Origin: Agrocybe praecox
Taxonomy: Eukaryota > Basidiomycota > Agaricomycetes > Agaricales > Agrocybaceae
Direction of reading: 5' to 3'
Assembly: GCA_964017145.1 (NCBI GenBank)
Contig: OZ024851.1
Coordinates: 2,418,001 to 2,482,000, forward strand
Length of the DNA stretch: 64,000 bases
A program made the translations under genes and the position numbers. Numbering within the stretch: the first letter of the stretch is position 1; every line of letters starts with the position of its first letter. The notes under the pieces are model-generated. The model was given only the letters and a program-made list of their open reading frames with translations. It searched no databases and had not been told where the DNA came from. Positions 1 to 10,953 of this stretch are shown piece by piece.

Positions 1-1138
1 CCCAGGCTGCAGCCTCTTGACTAAGATGCTTGGGCATAAAGGCCGAGCGATCCGAGACGTGAAACGAGGGATTGAGAGAATGGACGAAAGCATGAAACCA
101 CGACTTGTTCATCAACGACCAGGGTAAGGGAGCAGCAAATAAACATCTTGAACATATCGAGTTCAATCTTAGCCTTCTGGTACGCCGAAATCTTTGCCGC
201 ATTCATATATGTATGTATCGTGCCCGGAAGAGTAGGTAAAACTGAGAGATCAGGAGTGACATCGATTATGTCATTGCTGGGGTCTTGAAGGTTTTCGACG
301 TCCTGAGGTTTGACGTCTTTTTCCTTGCCATGCGCATTCTCTAAAATTGTCGAATGAGCTTTCTTCGCCAAATTTACTGCAACCTCCTTGTGCAATGTAT
401 GAAAATTTGCAGCAAGCGACTGGTTTATATAGCAGTAAGTCAAAAAGATTCTTTTTTTTAAAAAGTGTCTATTCATACCGAACATTCCAGAGCATGTTCT
501 TTGATACGGGCAGGATCGCGTCCAACGCGCCGTTTATCACAGGCAATACAGTATACGACAGGCCCAAGTTTTTTGGGATCTTGCTTTGTGGGCTCCATTT
601 CTTCGAACACAAGCTTATCAACCAGAGCATCCTTGTGCCTTCCTCCGACTCCTGATTCCTTGGATATTTTTGGAGCATTGGTACTCCGTACAGGTCCAAC
701 GCCTCGTAAGCCACCATCATACCAGAGTTTAAGCTCTCCACGTAGCTTCATCCTTGCATCTTTAGCTAGCTGTGCAGGCGATAGGGGCTGGCTGCTGCCG
801 GCATACTCTCTGATGGTGTTCCCACCAGTGCCAACCGTGGAAACAACTACGGCGGGTACAGGTGGCTGTTAAGTATGTGTCAGCCACTTGTTTACTATTA
901 GGATTTCATTTTCTCGACTTACTGTGGGCCACTCTGCCATTTCATTGTCCGAATAGATTTGCTCCCAGACCATATTGATCTTGTCCATATAAGTCATCCA
1001 ATTAGCCCGCTCTTGACCTTCGGGAATCCGGGTAGTGACAGCGTCAATTAAATTGGCAAGGGTAACATTGCTACTAGCAGTCTTGAAGCTTTCCACAAGA
1101 TTGAGAAGATCATCCCTGTCATTTGGGGACAGAGACAT
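1..1138 (-). pseudogene. hAT-type transposase with BED zinc finger, frameshifted and cut by window edge
   Basis: Three exons join in frame: 1138-923, 865-479 and 419 leftward, with introns 866-922 and 420-478 (GT-AG, 57 and 59 nt). Exon 2 encodes a BED-like finger, CIACDKRRVGRDPARIKEHA followed by LEC (C-x2-C...H-x3-C). Exon 3 ends with a block typical of the hAT transposase N-terminal part, but the frame breaks near 138-143: before it the protein reads ELDMFKMF, after it the next frame reads APLPWSLMNKSWFHAFVHSL and stays open to the window edge. One extra base there explains the break; there is no room for an intron. The catalytic core would lie outside the window. BED fingers bind transposon ends in active hAT elements. 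The frameshift makes this a probable pseudogene unless it is a sequencing error. Confidence 0.7.
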
Positions 1139-1358
1139 ATTTTAGATAGTGCAGAGTTTCTTCTTTACTGATTATCGAGATTATCGAGTTCGTTGCTGGG
1201 CAAATTAGGTAAGCCCGCTGCTTACCAAACACAACCTGATAAGGAAATTCCGAACACCTTTACAGAAAGATTAGGGAAAGTATTTTCAGTGAGATATTTT
1301 GACTCTTTTACGATGTATTAAACATTTGTGCAGTAGTGTAGGTCATTGGAATATTTTT

Positions 1359-1443
1359 GAGTTTCTCACATGTTTCTCACATGAGGTTTTCGACATCCTG
1401 ATGTGAGAAATGTTAATAACAGTTATTAACATGTGAGAAACTC
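1359..1443. repeat. Nested palindrome
   Basis: GAGTTTCTCACATG (1359-1372) returns as its reverse complement CATGTGAGAAACTC at 1430-1443. Inside it, 1411-1431 is a perfect 21-nt palindrome with 10-nt arms around one central A. A further GTTATTAAC follows just outside the right arm. It lies between two divergent decayed genes and could be joined transposon ends or a protein-binding palindrome. Confidence 0.8.
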
Positions 1444-2402
1444 GGATGTTATTAACGACCATGTTTTTAACACAGCCCTAACTGGCACCCCTCTCAATCT
1501 CGACCTTGTCTTTCAAGAGCTTTCTACTCCTGTGGTACTAGCTTGTCGGCTTATCATGAACACGTCGAACGAGTCTCCAGCCACTCTGGACGTCATCCGT
1601 GCGGAATTCCAGAATATTTTGCAAACCGAACTCGCAAAAATGTCAGAAACCTTTCAAGAGTGAGAAGCAAGGGCTGTGGCGGAGTGGCGGGATCGTGAAC
1701 AGGTCCTCCAGGAGGAGAAGCGCCTTCTCCTCGACGAGATGCTCGATCTCTGAGAGGCTTTGGATAAGGTTGAGATCGAAAAGAGAGGGTGCATGTTTTT
1801 TCATCTTATCGAGTAGTTTTTGGATGTAACTTACAGGATATAAGTAGTCCAAGCCCAGTAATTTTTTCGGAACCAGAGCAGAGTCAAGACATGAATCCCG
1901 ACTCTCTAGAAACTCCTCAACGCCGTCCTGTTGCTAAACCAGCTACGCCAAAGAAGGTCACCACTCCACGAGCCCCACGTCTTGACCCCGAAATACTGGA
2001 GTCAGCGTCTCGCACTCCACCTCCACGCACCCCTCGACAAGGAGCTCGGGCTAGTACAAAGCCATCCAAGTCAAAGAAGAAGGCCGTGTATGAAGACCCC
2101 GTCAAGAAAGCCAAGCGGTACCAGCTCCTGGCGGCAGACCTGACGCCATCGACGGTGAAGCTTAGGGTACGTTTTATGTTTTCATCTAACTGACGAAGTT
2201 TCAACTTGATTAATGTTAGGATGCTATGCTCACACATATACGCGCTATAAGCGGGTTAATGGATGCCACGTCTTTTCCTCCTCAACCTACCACCGATGTT
2301 CTCGAGCACTTTCAACAGTGATTCAGAGACGGCGATAGCATCAACAAGCAACGCAATGGACCTGAACTAATTCCGAAATCATCGGTTGTACTGCGAAAAT
2401 AG
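1433..2402 (+). pseudogene. Decayed gene encoding a charged, Pro/Lys/Arg-rich protein
   Basis: Coding-like sequence runs rightward, with an ATG at 1556. It is interrupted by in-frame TGA codons near 1661 and 1751, around which the frame continues as charged, coiled-coil-like sequence (EWRDREQVLQEEKRLLLDEM). A second block from about 1880 is very basic (TPKKVTTPRAPRLD, TKPSKSKKKAVYED). A 50-nt intron (GTACGT...TTAG, ending at 2219) leads to a last exon that has another in-frame stop near 2321 and ends at 2402. I do not recognise the family. It is divergent from the hAT transposase and may have been carried by the same mobile element. The three internal stops argue that it is not functional. 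Confidence 0.45.
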
Positions 2403-5400
2403 ATCAACTTGGCATTAACTCCCTACAGAACTCGTACAGGAGAAAGAATGGGAATGAAAAGTTCATATTGATATGGAGTAATTTAAACCCCATGGCCTGA
2501 TCTTTGGCTGCTGTGTAGGGCATATGAAAGAGTTGTGGTCTATTTTCGGTTTGTTATGAGTGGCTGTGCAACGCACATTTTGGCGGTAAAACACGCTCGG
2601 AATAGAGAATTTGAACAACTGTGAATAATGACTGGATTAGTAGACATAAACTGGTTTATTTTTGTGGGTCTACAACTTCTGTTGACCAGAATTCTTATTT
2701 TCGGACTCTAACTATGTAAAAGCACTCATTTACGGGGTGTATCTCCCCCCAGAGTCAGATAAATTCTAATTCGTTCAACACAATCTCTTAATATTTTATT
2801 TCTATGCAAAATACTTCTACAAACCATGTTCATAGGTGCTCTAGATGAAAAGATCTATTCAAATTACTCTGGAGCTCACTTTTGGCAGGGGAATTTGCTT
2901 ATTTTCTCGTTTGTGGATCATTTATTTCATTTAAAATTTTTTGGATACTTTCAGGTCGTGTACGACATATGATCCCACATATATGATACAAAATCTATGC
3001 TATAAAGAGTGTGTGGATGGTGTAGGAGCCATGTCTCAAAGAAATGGGCTGTGACATGCTGTGACATGCTCAAACCTGGGACGTCACACAACCGAGGATT
3101 GGTCAACCCCAATAAAAACCAGGTATTCATTCAAATTTTGTGTCACACCATAAACATGGCCCAAAATATGATGTTCAGTCAGGCCAAAATCTCATCCAAA
3201 TATAGAGGTTTTGGATTAATTTTTTGGTAGAATGAGAATAGAAATTTCATTCATTCAGAAACCTAGAATGAAACTTAGGTTGTCAACAATAGCTTCGGAT
3301 GGTCAAATATATTAGTTATCCGCCATGTTTTCGGCTTGTCTGTAGCTTCTGCTGAAAATAGAGATATCAGCGCATCTGAAAACACAAAAACCAATTGAGT
3401 TAATTGTTTTCAGACAATCAAAAACTCAGAAATTTGGTCACACCTTTATTTGTGCCGAAAATAAACACAATAGTCAAGAATTCGGGCTGTGAGAAAACTT
3501 CAAAAAAGACTATGTTTTAGTCCTAAGTTTTAGACCACATTGATATTAAAAACTTGTTTTGCAGAGCCACCACTGCGCATGGCATGTACGAGCCTTTATT
3601 ATTATCTTTTTTAATTTTTTTTTATTGAGCTGCTGCTCATCGTCAACCTTTGGTTGACTCCTCCCAGCCCCCAGCACTATACTTAGATGAGCGCCATTAC
3701 TGAAAGGTTAATTGCTTACAGTTGGATTGGATCCAAGAACTTAGAAGTTTGTCTTGGCCAGCAAGGCAACTCGGAAGTTCCGAGTGCCTTCAGCTCAAAC
3801 CTTGCTGGGCTGTAGCTTCACGTACAAATTAGAGGTTAAAGCCAGAGTACGTAGAAGACAAATAAATGATGCACTACAGAAGAACTTACTAAATAAAAAA
3901 AGTCTATAAATTTTTTTGTATACTTTGAAATATCATACTTTACATGTTGATATTTTAAATTGGAAAGAGAAGAGTGAGGGGGTGAGGATAAGTAGAAAGA
4001 CAGACAGGGCAGGGACTGGCAATGAATACTACAAGACAAAGACAAAGAAAAGCAGAGTGAACAAAGTGTTGTTCTCACATCTCTTTGTCTGTCCTCAACT
4101 TGGTCTCATTGTCATTTGCTATCCCACCTTCCCGTCTTGGTGCTCGCATTACCACTTGGCAGCCCTGCATCTAACCCCGGTAAATGAAGTCATAGATTCA
4201 AAAGAGGTGCGTTCTATAGGCGGGTCCAGAGCTGGGCATCAATAATGCGAAATAGACGACAAAGATCAGGACATACAAAGTATCATCTGTAATATAGGTA
4301 TACCAAGCCCAATGAGTAAATCGACAAGAACTGCGTGTTTTTTCTAAAATTGTGGTCAGCTATTTGTTGACATAAAGATGATGTAACTATAACTAACTCC
4401 TGTATGGGTAATCATTGCGTTATGGCAAGTTGCTATCTTGTAAAGCCATCTGTTGATGCATGAGGAAGCGGCAGAAATTGTGACGGCAATTCCTACCATT
4501 AGATGTATGGCTACAGACAAGGATTAAAGGCCCAGTATCTGTTGCATATGAAAACTGCGAAAACATACATATATCGCACCATATCGCTGGATGGTCAATA
4601 ATACTTCCATGCCATACGAGGGAGTTCACATCATGTAAAGACAGGTTCCGGAGTTGAAAGTCTGGAGGTGCCATGGTAAAATTGGTAAGGGAATAAGTAC
4701 ATGGAAGAGACTAAGGAGAGCAAAAATGGGAAAGATAGGGAACGACTGGGAACAAAGCTAATGCGAGGAAGACAAGCAAAAGCAGAGCGAACTGAGGACT
4801 TCAAGTGCAAATTCTTGTTCTTGCGTCTTGTCATTGTTGTCATCGCATCTGTCCTCAACCTGGTCTTGTTGTCGTTTACGTTACCCTGAGTCGCTGCCTC
4901 GCTGCTCTTGTTACTACTCAGCACCCCTGCACTGACTGCCGCTGCCCTGGCCACTTCTCCTGCTCCTGCTAGCCCAGACTCACGTCTCATGTTGTAGCCC
5001 GCCGCTGCCTCCATGATTGTTATGAGTCTACAGGTGCTGGTGCAAGTACTGGTAAGGCACCATTACTGGCACCGTAGTTAGTAGTCGGCAGTCGTTGTGG
5101 TCTTCATCACATTCATGGGTGTTGTGCCCATGTGGTGGTGGTAGAACTTGGATATTTGTCATCATTGATCAGCTTGCTGTCGACCGACAGTAGCCACATG
5201 CGCGCCTACATCCCTGCGATGAGGAGAGAGGCAGAGTGAGAGCGGTGGACACTGGAAAAGATCAGTTTGATGTTGGTTTGATTTCGACCCAAATCAGGTC
5301 GTTCCCACGCCGGGCCAACCAATAACCGGCGTGCCGTTGAACACGATGATGAGCATGCTGTAGCTTTGAACGCGAAATTCAACTAGGTCCGTGTTTGTGG

Positions 5401-7422
5401 CACAGCCACTTCCGGATTTGGACGTGCACATCAAACACATCAAAAATGCGCTCAATATATTGAGGCTGTGCACACCTGATTCCCCCGTTGAATTCTTCAT
5501 TTTTGTTATGTATTATAAACCCTTTTACACTCCCTTTTATCATTCTATTGTATTATTCTTAAAATCACGGTCTTCGAGCCAACCCCAATCTACCATGTGC
5601 GGCATCATTGCATGCTCGGAAAGTGCCGAAACTCCACCAACTTCGCACTTTTCAACGTTTCAACATCTCAAACTTCAATTCCTGGCTTCTGCATGGTTGT
5701 TAAAAATCTGTAAAAATACAATTCGTGTTCGTTACAATTTTTTTTTTTTTTTTTAGCCCATATGATTGTTTTTCTTGGCTTCTTTATCCCAGTTATGTTC
5801 GATTTTCTTTGTAGCAGTATAAATAGGCTTGCATATGTTGTAGATAATAATACATTGTGTTGTACCACTCGAATTCGGTCTCGTTCTCGTCTCTAATATA
5901 TCGTCTACAGTTCTAGCCAACTAGAACTCTCGTTACTCGTCATTATTGTGCTACAGAGTAGTTCGAAGTGTCTATCTACATTTATACTCTGCTATTTTGT
6001 TTCACCTTGGTTTTGAAGCCTCGGAAGCACACCCGCACTTATCTACACTATCTACATCGAGTACCCTTGGTGTATGACCGCTACATATTTTTGTTTGTTT
6101 TGTTTCGCACCTAGGAGGCTCAACAGCGTATCAACGAGCTGCAAATCGTAAATTAGATATGATATGATACTATCACTTTTCTATTTACTGCTGTTTAAGG
6201 CAAAAGCAACCGGAGTATATAGGTTACAGTGTTACCATATGGCCAATTTGATGCCATCACTGATGGGGGTCAACAAGGGTCAGAGAAAGCTGCAGCAAGA
6301 CCTCGATTAAAAGGACTCATTTTTACTTATGTAAAAGACTCGTAATTTTGTCTTTCTTTCAGGAAGCCCGAAATGTCAATATTCGTCTTAGTTTTTGTCC
6401 TTACCGGAAATAAGAACATCAGTCATGCTTTCATGGGATACCAAACTACTATCAAAATTCCTATTTTTGGTTGTCTTTTAGGTCATAAAAAACTCCTGAA
6501 TTTTGTACATGTTTTCCGTGGGCCTTTCAGTTCATACTAAAACTGGGTTTTTCTCCGGGGTTTTGAGGTGACCTGAAAACATCAACTTCCCGAGGTGTAT
6601 ATGCTAGATTCCATCCCGGGCAGCCTATTTACTCCATTCCACCCAGCATTTCTCCATCAGGCATCCCGAATATCCCATTCCGACTGCATAATTGCGCACC
6701 CCGAGCATCCCGTCCTGGGTGACACGTACACGTGCCCTTTCCCGACATTGGTTCAAGGCCGGAATGAATGTGGTACCAGACCTAAGGAACTGTCAAGCTG
6801 GAAGAACTCGTCAACAGGAGCTGGCTGGGATTCCACGCTCATGATCTTGATGTACAGATGGAATCTGGAGCTCTACATATTGCAGCCTCAGTACAATGTT
6901 GCCGGGTAGTAGGCTCGATGGGTGGGATTGAATACAGTGATGGTAGTGACATATATAGTGGCTTCATGTACCATGTTAGCCAAGTTCTTAATTAATTATT
7001 CCAAGGCCAAGTAGAAAAAGAAAAAGTAAGCATTGAATCTTGAATTTTTTAAATACCCCCCCTCGCAACAATGCGAGCTCAAGGTCCGAAAAATAGTGCG
7101 TTGCTCTGCCAGGGACCTTTGTTACATGGCTGCTCAGCATATAGTTTTGTTTTTCCCCATCACGTGCATGTTTTCCATGTCACGTTGCATTAGGGCCAAA
7201 CCCATTTAGAACACTGTACTTGACTTACAATGTACATACGTAGTGCAAATCCCTTTATTCTAGCTATTGCCATTTTTATTCAGAGGAGGCCCTTGTTTTT
7301 CTCCATCCCAAAAATTATGCCGAGCAAGTAGCATCCCCATCCCCATCCATACCGGGAAGCCAATAAACAGGTCAGGTAATTTTGTCACATATGTATGTTA
7401 ACCAATGAATACAAGGGGTGGT
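2403..7422. other. AT-rich intergenic DNA with no supported gene
   Basis: Only short ORFs without recognisable content occur here. It holds a diverged duplicated segment (about 3950-4190 and 4690-4970), an 18-nt T run near 5737-5754, and a region near 5800-6150 that has a TATAAATAG box (5819) followed by Ty1/copia-LTR-like composition and a fragment reading EAQQRINELQI. No complete element could be delimited. Confidence 0.5.
3950..4970 (+). repeat. Diverged direct duplication (about 3950-4190 and 4690-4970)
   Basis: Both halves run through the same series of words: a purine-rich start, AAGCAGAG(T/C)GAAC, then CATCT...TGTCCTCAAC(T/C)TGGTCT and GTTTACG/TTTGCT, CACCCCTGCA-like ends. Similarity is patchy, so this is an old duplication. 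Nothing coding is evident on either strand. Confidence 0.4.
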
Positions 7423-7430
7423 GTGCTTAA
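7423..7430. repeat. Left 8-bp target site duplication of the hAT MITE
   Basis: GTGCTTAA directly precedes the left inverted repeat and is repeated exactly at 8049-8056 after the right one. Confidence 0.9.
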
Positions 7431-8048
7431 TAGTGTTGTACAGGCTCGGCCTCAGGCTCCCAAGCCGGCCCAAGCTGTAAAGCCGAGCCGAGCCGAGCTT
7501 CTATGTCAGGCTCAACACAGCCCACAGCCTTGGCTTCTATTCTGGAAGCCCCAGGCCGAGCCGCCGAGCCGTGGCTTCAGCCAAGGTAATTTACCTTCAT
7601 ATTTGAGGTTATTTTCGAGTGTTTTGCATAATAAATTCTTTGTTTTATCATCTTTTTCGAGTTTCGAGTATATGGTGCTGAATATAGATGACATAATCAT
7701 TACCTATTTGGTTTTCCATCATGATGGACAGATTATGTAAGCTATGACAGACCTGTTGGTGTCCGTTATTGATGCACTATAGTATGTTCACGGCTGATTT
7801 AAACTTGTGAATATACTTTTATATACATAATATCATTATTTGGCCACAGTAAGGATGTTTGAACACAAAAAAAACATGTTCTATTTACAATTCCATTTAT
7901 AGTAATAGGCTGCGGCCCAGGCCCAAGCCGAGCCCGAGCCGGCCCTATAAAAAGCTCAGAGCCTGGGTATGAATTTTTGTAAGCCCGAGCCGGGTAAAGC
8001 CGAGCTTAAGCCGGGGCTTTCAGGCCAAGCCGAGCCCGTACAACACTA
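7431..8048. mobile_element. Non-autonomous hAT-like element (618 bp)
   Basis: The ends are inverted repeats. The left end reads TAGTGTTGTACAGGCTCGGC, and the complement of the right end reads TAGTGTTGTACGGGCTCGGC, one mismatch in 20. A perfect 8-bp duplication (GTGCTTAA) flanks it; 8-bp target duplications and TAGTGTTG-type ends are characteristic of the hAT superfamily. The subterminal regions are packed with AGCCGAGC/GCTCGGCT motifs in both orientations (7440-7580 and 7905-8040), as expected of transposase-binding repeats. The centre is AT-rich and has no transposase ORF, so it must have been moved by an enzyme encoded elsewhere. Confidence 0.92.
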
Positions 8049-8056
8049 GTGCTTAA
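8049..8056. repeat. Right 8-bp target site duplication of the hAT MITE
   Basis: GTGCTTAA, identical to 7423-7430. Confidence 0.9.
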
Positions 8057-8969
8057 TATCAACATTTTGACGTGGCCTCTATCCGTACTTTCTCGAGATG
8101 CTGACCTCTTCTCTTGCTCTTGCTAAGAGTTGCTCTTACCTTGCTGTCTCTCTTGCTGTCACCTGTGCTGTTGCGCAACCAATCTCTGATCACAAAAAAA
8201 TTCCCTGATATTTATGATGGATTCAAGAGCATCCCATACCCTGCACCGTCACCAATGGTACCCTTGCCAGATTCTTTTCCCAAAGTTCACTCAATGCATG
8301 TGTGACGCAAGGTGCTCCAAGTCCAGCTGCAGCAAGACCGGATCTACTATTATGGGGTGCATGGAGAGAAATATTTATGAGAACAGTGCCCAAGTCACTG
8401 TAAGAATGAGATGCCATGCTGCAGCAGGACCCAAAACACTAACCCTTGCTCCGGCAGAGGAAAACGGATGTTGTGACCTGTGACTTGCGAGAGCGCTGGA
8501 GCTCTTGCAGGTTCACATCTTGCTCCTGGTTTAATCGTGCTTAAGACGGCTTACATACTATCACAATAATCTGATACATTTTGCAAATTTTTCGTGTGTC
8601 ACTGGATGTCAATTTTGTATATATCCAACATACATTTAGGCCTGGGCCATGAGGAGCCAACCAAAGGTTGGAGACGAGTGGTGCCAAAGAAGCAAGTTAG
8701 AATCTTACAATTGTACAGTTCGGCAAGCAGCACTGTTGCCTTCCAAATGAATCATGAGCTGTGTCACATTTTCATGTATCTATTAAATATTTTTAATTGG
8801 ACTACAGTAAGGCAGAAACCATGCGAAGCACAGGTCAGTGGCTAGTACCTTTAAAAGGAAATAAAATGTTGACCATCACATAATCTTAATTAGTATGTAC
8901 TATCACATGATTCCAAAGCCATAATTCACAAAATGTTGACCGTTTGCTTGCTTTTGTTTTGCTACAGCT
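8057..8969. other. Intergenic, no supported gene
   Basis: Short overlapping ORFs only, with no motif, intron pattern or repeat that I can support. Confidence 0.5.
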
Positions 8970-9372
8970 TTACTGCTTCCCTTTCTGGCCGCCTCGAAAC
9001 CCATAATTCAGAAAATGTTGACCGTTTCCGTATGAAGGCGTATCCCAGTCACAAGCGGTACGAGGCCAGGTTGGTATGCCTGGGAATCGCAGAGATGTAG
9101 GGTTATTTGGTCGGAACAGTACCATGGCAGGAGGATATTTCAGACAAATGGTACCTTTGTTGATCTCGTGTTCGTTGTCTTCAAGTGGGTCCAGTATTAT
9201 CTCCTCAACAGCCCCCCTTGTCCCGCTTGCAATAGAGGCTTCTGGCACTGCGATGTTAGCTTGGGTCATGGCTTTCATACTGATTGCTAGCTCAATAGTG
9301 TCGTCTAGATTTCCTCTATCCTCTGATATTCACTTTGCAATCTCCAGTCTAGCTTCCACACGAAGGGGCTAG
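8970..9372 (-). pseudogene. Unidentified degenerate coding fragment
   Basis: The minus strand gives a protein-like reading from 9372 to 8970 that crosses one in-frame TGA near 9333. Before the stop it reads PLRVEARLEIAK, after it ISEDRGNLDDTIELAISMKA and on to an acidic stretch (VEEIILDPLEDNEHEINKG). The composition and the acidic stretch look coding, but I cannot assign a family. It may be a piece of a transposon protein. The plus-strand ORF in the same place has a less protein-like composition. Confidence 0.25.
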
Positions 9373-9601
9373 GAACACAAAAAAAAGTAAGATGTAGCCT
9401 ATCATGCACTTGTCTCAATGTGGTAGAATAAATTCAATTACCACTATCTGTTGTCTTCACCTCCTTAACAATGACTTTGTGTGTCAATTCAAAGTTGTAA
9501 AATTATAAGAGTTATTATGGATAAATTTACCAATCAATTATTAATACAAACAGCTTAAGTCGGACAGCAAGCCTGTTCAGAGACGAAGTCGACTGCTAGT
9601 T

Positions 9602-9674
9602 GGAAGAACGGAATAAATTAAAAGAGAAGGCGAATTCGAAGACTTGGAAGAGTGCTGCATTTGATTTCTAATTT
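9602..9674 (+). pseudogene. C-terminal tail of HAM1-like protein, truncated copy
   Basis: LEERNKLKEKANSKTWKSAA then FDF and a stop matches the end of the larger fragment at 26018-26785 (LEERNKKERANSKTWKSVHD then AFDF). Similarity to that locus starts abruptly at GTTGGAAG near 9602 and continues into the 3' flank, so 9602 is a duplication breakpoint. Only about 24 codons remain, so it cannot be functional. Confidence 0.6.
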
Positions 9675-9780
9675 GATCATTGGTTTTCTTTTTCTTTTTC
9701 ATCCTATCTTTCTTCGTGATCCTATTTCCATTTATGATTCATCTTTTTATGACAACCACAGAGGATCGGATGGATTTCAT

Positions 9781-9788
9781 GATATTTC
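9781..9788. repeat. Left 8-bp target site duplication of MITE 2
   Basis: GATATTTC, repeated at 10209-10216. The paralogous empty site at 26899-26906 has it once. Confidence 0.9.
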
Positions 9789-10208
9789 CAAGCGGGTGCC
9801 GGCATTGAAAAAATGACCTGGGGTCGATTTTTCTGTTAAGCCAAAAATCCTCCCAACTAACTAACTAATGTAAGTAGAAATTGCCTTATTAGGGTTGATG
9901 GCATCAATTCACGTGGTCGGCAAGTGTTATAGATGCTGTGTGGCTGTGTCCCAAGACTGGCTGGCCATACTAGAGCCTTGCTAAAACCTGCTGTACTTTG
10001 CAGATAATACTCAAAAACATGTTACACACACTGTTAAAGGTATATAATGATATACATATGTCATATAAAATACTGAATGGCCCAAAATGGCCCAATAAGT
10101 ACCTCAAATATACTATACATAGAGGGGTGTAATTTTATTTTTTCGAGGCCTTCGGCCCAACTAACTACCATACCCCCGGTCCGGAATTCTAATCCCGGTA
10201 CCCCCTTG
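9789..10208. mobile_element. hAT-like MITE (420 bp) with a paralogous empty site
   Basis: The left end is CAAGCGGGTGCCGGCATTG; the complement of the right end is CAAGGGGGTACCGGGATTA, 15 of 19 matching. GATATTTC flanks both sides. The duplicated downstream region of NACHT copy B runs straight through TCATGATATTTCTTTGATG at 26894-26912 with no insert, which fixes the element's exact limits. There is no ORF of note inside. Its ends differ from the element at 7431, so it is a different family. It inserted after the A/B duplication. Confidence 0.9.
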
Positions 10209-10953
10209 GATATTTCTTTGATGGTTTTATGACTTTTCATATCTTTTACTTCTATCGTATTTTCTTATAAGATCTTGTGTCCGCGTAGGATGTCATTTCA
10301 CACGTACTACTATCAAATTCCTCCAATACCACTATTCATGATCATATTTGTGCATGTGCTTAATACTTTTCAAAAAGCCGAAAAGAATCCAAAGACCTGG
10401 ACTCGCCTCTATGATACTATCCATCCTTTCGTATCCATATCCCACAAATCCTACAAATCCCATCCGATGCTGCAGTATACTCCGGATTATTGAACACTTC
10501 TCATTTCCATCCAACGACGAAACCAACGACTTCGATGAGCTTGAAATTTTTGCCTTCAAACCGTCGACACATTCATTCAATTGAATCCCCATCCCAGGTG
10601 CGCGTATCACATCTGCTCGCTTCCAAAAATCCAGACCTAGTCACCTAAATTATCCTTCCCCAAAATCACTAACCACCCTTGAGCGCTTCAGCTTCCCTGT
10701 CCATCAAACCTCTTGCTCTATCTGTGGTAACTCTACCGAACCGGGATCTTGCCCTGAGATTGCCTCGCGCGATTGAACGGTCGTGTGATGTGGAAAGTGA
10801 TTAACGAATTCGTCAGTTAGGAGTTTTGCTTTGTGTGATGTTTGAACGTCTGTTGACGAGTCAGGTAAGAGTTCCAAGGCTTGAGTTGGATCTATTTCAA
10901 CCAGGCTTCATCCTAGTACGTTGTCTGTGCTTGTATCGTGCTCCACTATCGCG
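10209..10953. repeat. 3' flank of NACHT copy A, shared with copy B
   Basis: It matches 26899-27500 nearly word for word. A segment of about 90 bp at 10830-10920 (around GACGAGTCAGGTAAGAGTTC) is present here and at 34240-34330 beside copy C but absent from B. In B part of the equivalent sequence is coding, because that copy reads further. In A it is 3' untranslated after the early stop at 10954. Confidence 0.7.

Noticed and set aside
4631..5014. 127-codon Ala-rich minus-strand ORF
   Set aside because: It overlaps a low-complexity duplicated segment, lacks intron or motif evidence, and is broken in the duplicate.
7070..7160. Possible small RNA gene in a GC-rich patch
   Set aside because: No stable fold or known motif could be recognised by eye.
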